Shown piece by piece: positions 17,351-26,219 of a stretch of DNA of 64,000 nucleotides. Position 1 is the first letter of the stretch, and each line of letters begins with the position of its first letter. Source of the stretch: Sulfuritalea sp. (lineage in GTDB: Bacteria > Pseudomonadota > Gammaproteobacteria > Burkholderiales > Rhodocyclaceae). Both the position numbers and the translations under genes were made by a program. Below the pieces are notes generated by a model, which saw only the letters and a program-made list of their open reading frames with translations, did no database searches and had not been told where the DNA came from. The DNA is taken from the NCBI RefSeq assembly GCF_017302275.1, contig NZ_JAFLDR010000017.1, positions 16,670 through 80,669 of the forward strand, written 5' to 3'.

Positions 17351-19185
17351 GTCGGTTCCAGCGGATGCGTTTCGAGCCAGGACAGCAGCACGGCGAAAGT
17401 GTACATCAGGCGGACATTGCCCCGTCCCAGCCGTGCCTCGCGCCACAGGGCGGCCAGCGCGCCTGCCGCCAGCCAGGGTGCGCGGGTCGCGGCGGCCGCC
17501 ACCTGGGCATCGCCCCAGTCGTGCCAGGGGCCGGCGAAGTTGGTGCGCAAGGGCACCGAGAAGCCGTGCTTTTCGCGGTTCCAGACCGCTTCGGGCAGGT
17601 GCTTGCGTGCCAGCGCGCGCAGGATGGCCTTGCCGCCGCCGGCATCGAAATGCACGCTCGCGGGGAGCCTGAGCATGCGTTCCTGCAGCGCGTTGGCCAG
17701 CAGCGGCACGCGCACTTCGAGGCCGTGCGCCATGCTGGCGCGGTCGGTCTTGGCCAGGCAGTTTTCGGAAAGGTAGGTCCACAGGTCGGCGCGCAGCAGC
17801 GCGCCGCGATCGTAGCTGCCGTGGCGCGCCGCGAGATCGCGCCAGAGTTGCAGCGTGGATTCGGGATGCGCCGCGCGCGCGACATCGGGCGCGAGATAGG
17901 CGCGCAGGTCCTTGCGGCTGCCCGGGTAGTCGCCCAGTTCGACACGGCGGTAGAGCAGCAGCTCGGCGCCGGCCAGCGCGCGCCGGGTCAGGCTGCCGGG
18001 CGCGAGGCCATGCCGCAGCATCATCCGCAATGCGCGCCTGGCGGCGCTGTCCGGGTAGCGGTCGGCGCTGTCGAGAAAGCGCGGGTAGCCGCCGAACAGT
18101 TCGTCGCCGCCGTCACCCGAGAGCGCCACGGTGACATGCTTGCGTGTCAGCTTTGAGAGCGCCCAGGTCGGCACATAGGCCGGGTCGGCCAACGGCTGGT
18201 CGAGGTCGGCCAGCGCCGCCGCCAGCGCGTCGGCGCCAAGTTGCGGCGCATCGAGCACGTGGTGCTCGGTGCCGTACTTCTCGGCCACGGCGCGCGCGGC
18301 CGGGCTCTCGTCGAAGCCGGCCTCGGCGAAGCGCACGCTGAAGGTCCGGATCGGCCGCGCCCCGGCCTGCGCCATGTAATGCACGACCAGGCTGCTGTCG
18401 ATGCCGCCGGAAAGAAAAGCGCCGAGCGGAACGTCGGCCACCAGCTGGTCCTCGATCGCCTGCGCCAGCAGGGCGTCGGTCTCGGCGACCAGCGCTTCGT
18501 GTCGGGGCGCCGCCTCGCCGGCATCGGGGATGGTCCACCACTGGCGCACCGTAGCGTCGGCGCCGACTCTCCAGGTCAGGCAGGCTCCGGGCGGCAGGGC
18601 ATGGATGCCGCGCACCAGCGTGCGCGGCGCCAGCGGCGTCTGGAATGCGAGGTAATCGCGCAGGCCTTCGGCGTCGAGGCGTTTCGGGAAGGCGGCCAGG
18701 GCGAAGAAGGGTTCCAGCGTCGATGCGGCGACGAATCCTTGTCCATGTACGCCCCAGAACAGCGGCTTGATGCCGAGCCGGTCGCGGGCAAGGAAGATGC
18801 TGCCGTCGGCGCGGTCGTGGATGGCGAAGGCGAACATGCCGTCGAGCTTTTCCAGCACCGCTTGACCCCAGTGCAGGTAGCCCGCCAGCAGCACCTCGCT
18901 GTCGGAGCGCGTGGCGAAGGCGCGGCCGGCCGCTTCGAGTTCGCGGCGCAACTCCGCGAAGTTGTAGATCTCGCCGTTGTAGACCATCGCCAGGCGACCG
19001 TCGGTCGTCGTCATCGGCTGGCGCCCGCCGTCGATGTCGATCACGGCGAGCCGCGCGTGGCCAAGCAGGGCGGCGCCGTGGGCCAGGGTCTCGCGGGCGT
19101 CGGGACCGCGTGTGCCGAGTGCTCCCAGCGCGGCGTCGAAATCGCGGCGGAAAGCTTCGCCGACCGTGAGCAGGATGCCGCACAT
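17347..19185 (-). CDS. asnB: Asparagine synthetase B-type glutamine amidotransferase
   Basis: A 612-residue, two-domain enzyme. The N-terminal nucleophile Cys2 (MCGILLTVG) and NGEIYNF form the glutaminase; the C-terminal ATP pyrophosphatase has LSGGIDSSLVVHYMA and ALSGDGGDELFGGYPRF. It would make asparagine. In surface-polysaccharide operons, paralogs often amidate uronic-acid sugars instead, and the position argues for that. The start overlaps the preceding gene by ATGA. One 21-nt motif copy encodes RVGADATVRQW in the linker between domains. Confidence 0.88.
   Translation of the reverse strand: MCGILLTVGEAFRRDFDAALGALGTRGPDARETLAHGAALLGHARLAVIDIDGGRQPMTTTDGRLAMVYNGEIYNFAELRRELEAAGRAFATRSDSEVLLAGYLHWGQAVLEKLDGMFAFAIHDRADGSIFLARDRLGIKPLFWGVHGQGFVAASTLEPFFALAAFPKRLDAEGLRDYLAFQTPLAPRTLVRGIHALPPGACLTWRVGADATVRQWWTIPDAGEAAPRHEALVAETDALLAQAIEDQLVADVPLGAFLSGGIDSSLVVHYMAQAGARPIRTFSVRFAEAGFDESPAARAVAEKYGTEHHVLDAPQLGADALAAALADLDQPLADPAYVPTWALSKLTRKHVTVALSGDGGDELFGGYPRFLDSADRYPDSAARRALRMMLRHGLAPGSLTRRALAGAELLLYRRVELGDYPGSRKDLRAYLAPDVARAAHPESTLQLWRDLAARHGSYDRGALLRADLWTYLSENCLAKTDRASMAHGLEVRVPLLANALQERMLRLPASVHFDAGGGKAILRALARKHLPEAVWNREKHGFSVPLRTNFAGPWHDWGDAQVAAAATRAPWLAAGALAALWREARLGRGNVRLMYTFAVLLSWLETHPLEPT
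18548..18568 (-). repeat. 21-nt dispersed motif copy, inside asnB
   Basis: ACCGTAGCGTCGGCGCCGAC plus T on the + strand is a reverse copy with three differences from consensus. It encodes VGADATV in the inter-domain linker. Confidence 0.5.
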
Positions 19186-20255
19186 CAGAGGCTCTCCCGC
19201 GCCAATGTTTCCCAGGCGTCGAGCGCGCGGTCGGCCGCATAGGGCGCCAGCGCCTGCGCGACGGTTGCCGGCGCCGGTTTCGGCGCCGCCAGCGTGGCGC
19301 GCATCGCCTGCGCCAGCGCATCGACATCGGCGCAGGGAACCAGTTGCTGCGCCAGTTCGCCGCCGAGGATCTCGCGCGGGCCGGACGGGCAGTCGGTGCT
19401 GACCACGCGCGTGCCACAGGCCAGCGCCTCGATCAGCACGTTGGGCAGGCCTTCGTGGTCGGAACACAGCACCAGCAGGTCGGCGCCGGCCATCCACGGG
19501 TAGGGGTTGGCCTGAAAGTCGGCGCTGACGACACGGCCTTGCAGGTCGGCTTGTGCGATCAGCGCATCGAGCCGGGGATCGGGCGGCGTCAGCAACACCA
19601 GTCGTTGCGTCAATCCGGCGCGCGCGAAAGCGGCCAGCAGCAGATCATGGCGCTTCTGTGCGGCAAAGCGGCCGACGTGCAGGATGTAAGGGTCCGCGGG
19701 TCGCGACGGGCAGGGTTCGGCGGCCTGGGCGCGGATCGCGGCGAAGTCGAAGGGATTGCCGATCACGCGCACCGAACCGGCCCCGATGCCGAACTGCGAC
19801 AGCAGGTCGTCGGCAACGCCCTGCGAGACGGCGACCAGCCGGCACCTGCCATAGAGCCGGCGATAGCGCGCCGCGCGGCGTTCCGCCTTGGCGGCGTGCA
19901 GGCGCGCGATCTCGGCCGAAAGCGTGTTGGCGATGCGACAGACGTGGCGCGGCGCGCGCGCCAGTACCGCCACTTCGTCGGCAAAAGGCAGCGTCGATAC
20001 CAGCAGGTCCTGCCCCCGCGATTTCAGCAGGCGAGCCAGCCGCCAGGCCAGGCGGCGTTTGCCCAGCCAGCCGTGGCCGGCGCGGCTGGCCAGGGCGTGG
20101 AAGCGGCAGCCGGCAGGCGGCGGGTAGAGGCCGGCGTCTTCGCAGACGATGAAATCGACCTCGTGGCCGCGCCCGGCCAGTCCGGCGGCTATCTTGGCCA
20201 GTGCCTTTTCCGCGCCACCGCCGGCAAGGTTGGTGGTGAACAGGGCGAACTTCAT
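19185..20255 (-). CDS. Glycosyltransferase family 4 protein
   Basis: A 356-residue GT4 enzyme. It opens MKFALFTTNLAGGGAEKALA with the acceptor loop GGGAE, then has YILHVGRFAAQKRHDLLLAAF and CSDHEGLPNVLIEALACGTRVV with EX7E glutamates. This text is typical of O-antigen and N-glycan type transferases (PglH/PglJ-like). The start codon overlaps the GT9 stop (ATGA). A 21-nt motif copy encodes VVSADF just before QANPYPWMAGAD. Confidence 0.87.
   Translation of the reverse strand: MKFALFTTNLAGGGAEKALAKIAAGLAGRGHEVDFIVCEDAGLYPPPAGCRFHALASRAGHGWLGKRRLAWRLARLLKSRGQDLLVSTLPFADEVAVLARAPRHVCRIANTLSAEIARLHAAKAERRAARYRRLYGRCRLVAVSQGVADDLLSQFGIGAGSVRVIGNPFDFAAIRAQAAEPCPSRPADPYILHVGRFAAQKRHDLLLAAFARAGLTQRLVLLTPPDPRLDALIAQADLQGRVVSADFQANPYPWMAGADLLVLCSDHEGLPNVLIEALACGTRVVSTDCPSGPREILGGELAQQLVPCADVDALAQAMRATLAAPKPAPATVAQALAPYAADRALDAWETLARESL
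19517..19537 (+). repeat. 21-nt dispersed motif copy, exact consensus
   Basis: AGTCGGCGCTGACGACACGG plus C, matching the consensus at every position, inside a - strand glycosyltransferase gene, where it encodes VVSAD. Confidence 0.65.
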
Positions 20256-21301
20256 GGCGCCGGATGCTCGGCCAGCGCCTGCTGTACCGCCGTCCAGACG
20301 CGGTCCACCGTGATCGCGGCCATGTCCGCCTCGGGTGTGCAGCGGTCGGCCAGCGGATGATCGATGGCATACAGGCAGGGATGGTCGAGCGGGGCCAGCA
20401 CGCGGCTTGGCGAATAGCCGTGGTAGAGCGCGACCATCGGCCGCCGCAACGCGCCCATCAGGTGCGTCGGCCCGGTGTCGACGCCGACATACAGATCGAT
20501 CCGGTTCATCAGTGCCGCGGTTTCGCGCAGGCTCAAGCGGCCGGCGCACAGCGTGGCCGAGTCGCCGAGTTCCGCCGCGAGGGCCGTGGTGCGTGCCTTC
20601 TCCAGTTCGCCGCCGAAGATCAGGAAGCGGGCGCCGGGCCAGCGCGCGCGGATGCGCCGGCAAAGTTCGCTGAAGTGGCCGGGCGGCCAGTCACGGTAAG
20701 CCTTGGTCGGAAAGCTCGCCACCTGGAGGCCGAGCAGCGGGTGACAAGCGTCGATGCCGTGCTCCGCCAGGAAACCTGCCGCCCATTGCTCTTCGCCGGC
20801 GGTAACGCAATAGCTCAGCGCCCTCCCGGCCGGCGCGGCGCCGACGGCCGCCGGCAGCAGCAACTGGATGTCGACCGCGTGGGTGGTCTGCAGCGCCGGA
20901 TGCTCGACGGCCCGGTACAGGCGCCGGTTGAGTGCCTCGTCGGGCTGGCGGAAGGCCACGACGCGGCGCGCCACGCGCAGCGCATACTCGACCAGCGGCG
21001 CATCGAAGTTGCAGACGAAGGCGAGGTCGTAGCGCTTGCCAGCGAATGGATTCCCGATGCGGCCCATGAAACGCGCGCGCTGCTTCTCGATGCCGCCGGT
21101 GCGGCGCACGAACGGAAGGTGGCGCACGACTTCCTCGCGCTTGGGATGCGCCAGCAAATCGATCCGCGCCTGCGGCCAGCGGGCGGCGACGGCGCGCACC
21201 GCCGGTGTCACCAGCAGCGTGTCGCCGATGCGCGAGACATTGATGTAGAGGATGTCGCGCGGCGCCGGCAGGCCGGTTTCAGTCGCGGCGGACGAACTCA
21301 T
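20252..21301 (-). CDS. Glycosyltransferase family 9, heptosyltransferase-like
   Basis: A 349-residue GT9 enzyme. ILYINVSRIGDTLLVTPAVR (residues ~17-36) is the N-terminal signature and YVGVDTGPTHLMGALRRPMVALYHG the C-terminal ADP-heptose site. It probably adds heptose to the core. The ATG at 21301 overlaps the methyltransferase gene by 23 bp. It is the second GT9 gene in the window, besides 9450-10538. Confidence 0.87.
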   Translation of the reverse strand: MSSSAATETGLPAPRDILYINVSRIGDTLLVTPAVRAVAARWPQARIDLLAHPKREEVVRHLPFVRRTGGIEKQRARFMGRIGNPFAGKRYDLAFVCNFDAPLVEYALRVARRVVAFRQPDEALNRRLYRAVEHPALQTTHAVDIQLLLPAAVGAAPAGRALSYCVTAGEEQWAAGFLAEHGIDACHPLLGLQVASFPTKAYRDWPPGHFSELCRRIRARWPGARFLIFGGELEKARTTALAAELGDSATLCAGRLSLRETAALMNRIDLYVGVDTGPTHLMGALRRPMVALYHGYSPSRVLAPLDHPCLYAIDHPLADRCTPEADMAAITVDRVWTAVQQALAEHPAP

Positions 21302-21998
21302 AGAGGTAGTCCGGGAACGAGAATTCGACCGGTTCCAGACGCCAGCCGATCAGGCGCTTGAGCAGCAACGCCACGGGTGAAAAGCGCTTGACCAGGTGGT
21401 AGGCCGCGAGTGCGATGCCGGCACGGCGGGCCAGTTCCATGGCCAGCGTCGGCGTGATCCAGGCGACATGGTCGAGGTTGACCACCATCACGCCGTCGCG
21501 CTTGAACTGGCGAAAAAACTTGCGCGAGAAGGGATTGGGGGTGGTCACGAACAGGCGCCCTCCCGGGGCCAGGTGGCGCGCGGCGAATTTCAGCAACAGC
21601 ACCGCGTTGTCGACATGTTCGACGACGTCGCCGATGAAAACGAGGTCGAAACGTTCGCCGAGGTCGGCCTCCGAGGTGGCGTCGACGCAGCGCACGTTGA
21701 AGCCGCGGGTGTTGAGTTCTGCCACCAGCGGTTCCAGGATGTCGATGCCCACGCAATAGGCCGCCGCCCTGTGGATGCGGCCGTGGCGCCAATCCGGCAG
21801 GTCGAAGTAGCGCGCGCTGTGGGACACGACGCCGATGTCGAGCACGCGTTTGCCACGCACCAGGCCTTCGATGTGGCCGAGCAGGTCGTTGCCGGTATGC
21901 ACGGTTTGCGCGGTCTTCAGCCAGGTGCGCACGGCGGCCTTGGCCTCGCGGTTGTTGGGATCGTCGGAGACCGTGGTCCAGTCGAGGGGCGTCGTCAT
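21279..21998 (-). CDS. Class I SAM-dependent methyltransferase
   Basis: A 239-residue methyltransferase. The SAM loop reads VLDIGVVSHSARYFDLP, with DIG kept but the following glycines replaced, a variation seen in polysaccharide-cluster methyltransferases. FDLVFIGDVVEHVDN and LAPGGRLFVTTPNPFS follow. The substrate is probably a sugar or lipid-linked glycan. It starts by ATGA overlap with the GT4 gene upstream. Confidence 0.82.
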   Translation of the reverse strand: MTTPLDWTTVSDDPNNREAKAAVRTWLKTAQTVHTGNDLLGHIEGLVRGKRVLDIGVVSHSARYFDLPDWRHGRIHRAAAYCVGIDILEPLVAELNTRGFNVRCVDATSEADLGERFDLVFIGDVVEHVDNAVLLLKFAARHLAPGGRLFVTTPNPFSRKFFRQFKRDGVMVVNLDHVAWITPTLAMELARRAGIALAAYHLVKRFSPVALLLKRLIGWRLEPVEFSFPDYLYEFVRRD

Positions 21999-23080
21999 GA
22001 TGATCGGGCCTGGCGGAAGATGGTTTCCATGCGATCAAGCATGGTGTCCCGGGAAAAGTCGGCGCTGGCGACACGGCGCGCGTGGTCGCCCAAGTGTGCC
22101 GCAAGCGCTGGATTGTCGAGCAATCGGTTGATGGCGGCGGCCAGCGCGGTGGCATCCTTTGGCGGTACTACCAGTGCCGTCTCGCCGTCGCTCACGGCTT
22201 CGAGGATTGATCCTACCGGCGTGGTGACGATGGGCAGGGCGCATAGCATGGCTTGCAGGATGGCCTGCGGCACGCCCTCGTTGGCGTAGGACGGCAGGCA
22301 GAACACGTCCATCGCCTGCAGCCAGTGCTCGGGGTCCGTGCGTTGTCCGGCCAGCGTGACGCGATCGCCGAGGCCGAGCGCGGCGATCTTGTCCATGATC
22401 GGCCCTCGCATCGGGCCTTCGCCGACGATCACGAGCTGAAGATCCGGCCGCTGCAATTGTGCGAACGCATCGAGCAGGTAGAGATGGCCTTTCCAGCTGC
22501 GCAGGGTGGCGACGATGCCGACATGGGTCTTGCTTTGGTCGAGCCCCAGCACCGTCTTGGCGGCGGCCTTGTCGGCTGGGGCGAAGCGCTCGGTGTCGAT
22601 GCCGGTCGGCACCGAGGTGATGCGCTCCGGGTCGAGGTCGAGGGTGTCGAGCAGGTGCCGGCGCAGGCTCTCGCCGGTGGTCGCCACCGCGCGTGCCTGA
22701 CGATAGAGCCAGCGGTTGGCGAAATTGCCCGCGACCGGCGCCGAGATATGGCGGGTACGGACGATCGACGGCGGCGCCTGCAGCGTGGCGCAGGCCAGCG
22801 CCACCAGCCAGGAGTCGGCCGAGCTGTGGGTGTTCACCACGTCGGGGCGGGCCGCGGCGAGATGGCGGCGCAGCGCGCGCAAGCCGGCGATCGTCTTGAA
22901 TTCGATGGGAAGGACCGTCACCGGCACGCCGAAGCGCGCTGCCTCGGCGGCCATGCGAGCGTGGGCCGGGCAGGCAACGCTGACCTCATGGCCGCGCTGG
23001 ATCAGGCCGCGCGATTCTTCGAGGATGCGGATCTCCTGTCCGCCCCAGCCACAGGAGGCCTCGGTGTGAAGGATTTTCAC
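21995..23080 (-). CDS. Glycosyltransferase family 4 protein
   Basis: A 361-residue GT4 enzyme. KILHTEASCGWGGQEIRILEE is the opening (acceptor loop CGWGGQE), followed by VGIVATLRSWKGHLYLLDAF and LPSYANEGVPQAILQAMLCALPIV. The GTG at 23080, preceded by GAGGAGCCC, is the likely start. The same start text is duplicated 50 bp upstream at the end of msbA, where a second frame from TTG stops after 17 codons. A 21-nt motif copy encodes VASADF near the C-terminus. Confidence 0.85.
   Translation of the reverse strand: MKILHTEASCGWGGQEIRILEESRGLIQRGHEVSVACPAHARMAAEAARFGVPVTVLPIEFKTIAGLRALRRHLAAARPDVVNTHSSADSWLVALACATLQAPPSIVRTRHISAPVAGNFANRWLYRQARAVATTGESLRRHLLDTLDLDPERITSVPTGIDTERFAPADKAAAKTVLGLDQSKTHVGIVATLRSWKGHLYLLDAFAQLQRPDLQLVIVGEGPMRGPIMDKIAALGLGDRVTLAGQRTDPEHWLQAMDVFCLPSYANEGVPQAILQAMLCALPIVTTPVGSILEAVSDGETALVVPPKDATALAAAINRLLDNPALAAHLGDHARRVASADFSRDTMLDRMETIFRQARSS
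22057..22077 (+). repeat. 21-nt dispersed motif copy
   Basis: AGTCGGCGCTGGCGACACGG plus C, one purine change from the main form, within a glycosyltransferase gene on the other strand (encodes VASAD). Confidence 0.6.
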
Positions 23081-23126
23081 AACGAGGGCTCCTCGTAACA
23101 ACTCCAGGCCTCGGTGTGAAGGATTT

Positions 23127-23129
<3 letters not shown>
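23056..23129. repeat. 24-bp direct duplication at the msbA/glycosyltransferase junction
   Basis: The same 24 bp, beginning AGGCCTCGGTGTGAAGG, occur at 23056-23079 and 23106-23129, exactly 50 bp apart and without mismatch. One copy is the start of the glycosyltransferase gene; the other begins at the msbA stop codon. This looks like a recent local duplication that created a decoy start region. Confidence 0.85.
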
Positions 23130-24875
<1,746 letters not shown>

Positions 24876-24881
24876 GATACG

Positions 24882-24987
24882 ACCCTCCCCCCAGCCCCCT
24901 CGCCAAGCGAGGGGGTGACTGCGGTTCGCCGCGGTGCGGCTCCGGGTATTGGCTGGCGCCCCTTCGGGCGGCCGTGCGGGGCGCTCA
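24882..24987 (+). repeat. Three-hairpin repeat, copy B (msbA/ATPase junction)
   Basis: Three stems in order: CCCCCTCGC-CAA-GCGAGGGGG; GCCGC-GGT-GCGGC; GCCC-CTTC-GGGC. GGTGACTGCGGTTCGCC lies between the first two. It starts a few bases from the msbA start codon and ends on the stop codon of the ATPase gene, so it fills the whole gap. Confidence 0.8.
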
Positions 24988-26169
24988 TGGCTTCATCCCC
25001 GGCAGGGTCCACGGCGTCCAGCCGCTGATCGCCGTCATGCCGTCGGCAATATCGAAGGGCTGCGCCGTGGTGCAGGCGATGAATCCCGGGATCGCAGAAT
25101 CGCCATAAAACTCACGCAGCCGGCGCAGGCCGCGCAGGTCGTGACTGTCCGGCCGCTCCTTGTACTTGCATTCGATGCCGAACAGGCGCTGCTGCCACTC
25201 CACCAGCAGGTCGACTTCGTGGCCGCCGGAATCGCGCCAGTACCAGAGCGTCGCCTCCGGATGTTGCCAGTGCCGCCAGCGCAGCCATTGGCCGACGACA
25301 TGGTTCTCCCACAGCGCGCCGCCGACATGCTCGGGTGGTGGCGCGTCGTCGGTCAGGCCCATGAGGAAGGCGGCCAGCCCGGTGTCGGTGAAATACAGCT
25401 TGGGCGACTTCACCAGGCGCTTGCCCAGCGAGCGGTGGTAGGGCTCCAGCAGCAGGATCTGGTTCGAGGCCTGCAAGGCACCGATCCATTCACGCGCCGT
25501 CGTGGCGGAGATGCCGACGTCGCGGCCGAGGTCGGACATGTTGAGGGTCTGGGCGCAGCGCGCGGCGCAGGCGCGCAGGAAGCGCTCGAAATCGCGCAGG
25601 CTGCCGACGCGCAGGATGTTGCGCACATCGCGTTCGAGGTAGGTCGCCAGGTAGCCCTGGTACCAGCGCTCGCGCGAAACGCCGGCGTCGCTCCACAGTC
25701 CGGGATAGCCGCCGCGCAACCAGAAGCGTCCCCAGGTACCATCCTTGGCAGCCGGCGAGGCCAGCCATTCGGCGCCCGACAAGCCGAGGAAGGGAATCAC
25801 CGCCGCGCGGCCCGCCAGGCTGTCGGAGATCTCCTGCATCAGCGCGTAGTTCTGCGAGCCGGTGAGCAGGAACAGTCCCTTTTCATTGCGGTGCGCGTCG
25901 ACATAGGCCTTGATGTGGCGGAACAGCGCCGGCGCGTACTGCACCTCGTCGATGATGACGGGCGGCGGGAAGCGTTGCAGGAACTCGGCCGGTCGCGTCT
26001 CGGCCATTTCCGCCTGGCTCGCGGTGTCGAGCGAGACGTAGCGGAACTCGGGAAAATCATGCTCCAGCAGCGAGGTCTTGCCCACCTGGCGCGGCCCGAC
26101 CAGCGCCACCACCGGGAAGCTGGCGGTCAGCTTGCGCAGTTCGTCGGCGAGCGTCCTCTTGATCCACAT
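24985..26169 (-). CDS. ATP-binding protein with AAA_14 and DUF4143 domains
   Basis: A 394-residue protein. The N-terminal P-loop ATPase has VALVGPRQVGKTSLLEHDFP (residues ~21-40) and Walker B VIIDEVQYAPAL. The C-terminal DUF4143 domain includes YLERDVRNI and a nuclease-like tail WRDSGGHEVDLLVE...IECKYKE, resembling a PD-(D/E)xK core. Such stand-alone ATPases are widespread and of unknown function. The gene starts directly on a 10-bp-arm palindrome and shows no ribosome binding site. It is not related to its LPS and polA neighbours, which suggests lateral arrival. Confidence 0.88.
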   Translation of the reverse strand: MWIKRTLADELRKLTASFPVVALVGPRQVGKTSLLEHDFPEFRYVSLDTASQAEMAETRPAEFLQRFPPPVIIDEVQYAPALFRHIKAYVDAHRNEKGLFLLTGSQNYALMQEISDSLAGRAAVIPFLGLSGAEWLASPAAKDGTWGRFWLRGGYPGLWSDAGVSRERWYQGYLATYLERDVRNILRVGSLRDFERFLRACAARCAQTLNMSDLGRDVGISATTAREWIGALQASNQILLLEPYHRSLGKRLVKSPKLYFTDTGLAAFLMGLTDDAPPPEHVGGALWENHVVGQWLRWRHWQHPEATLWYWRDSGGHEVDLLVEWQQRLFGIECKYKERPDSHDLRGLRRLREFYGDSAIPGFIACTTAQPFDIADGMTAISGWTPWTLPGMKP

Positions 26170-26204
26170 TTTGCAATTTTAAGGTGGCGGCGCGAAATTG
26201 CAAA
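26170..26204. promoter_or_regulatory. Inverted repeat abutting the ATPase start codon
   Basis: TTTGCAATTT at 26170-26179 and AAATTGCAAA at 26195-26204 are perfect 10-bp inverted arms around a 15-nt GC-rich spacer. The left arm touches the ATG of the DUF4143 ATPase gene, leaving no room for a ribosome binding site. In RNA the arms would form a hairpin next to the start; in DNA they could be an operator. AT-rich arms stand out in this GC-rich genome. Confidence 0.7.
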
Positions 26205-26219
26205 GCCGGCGGCGCAAAA

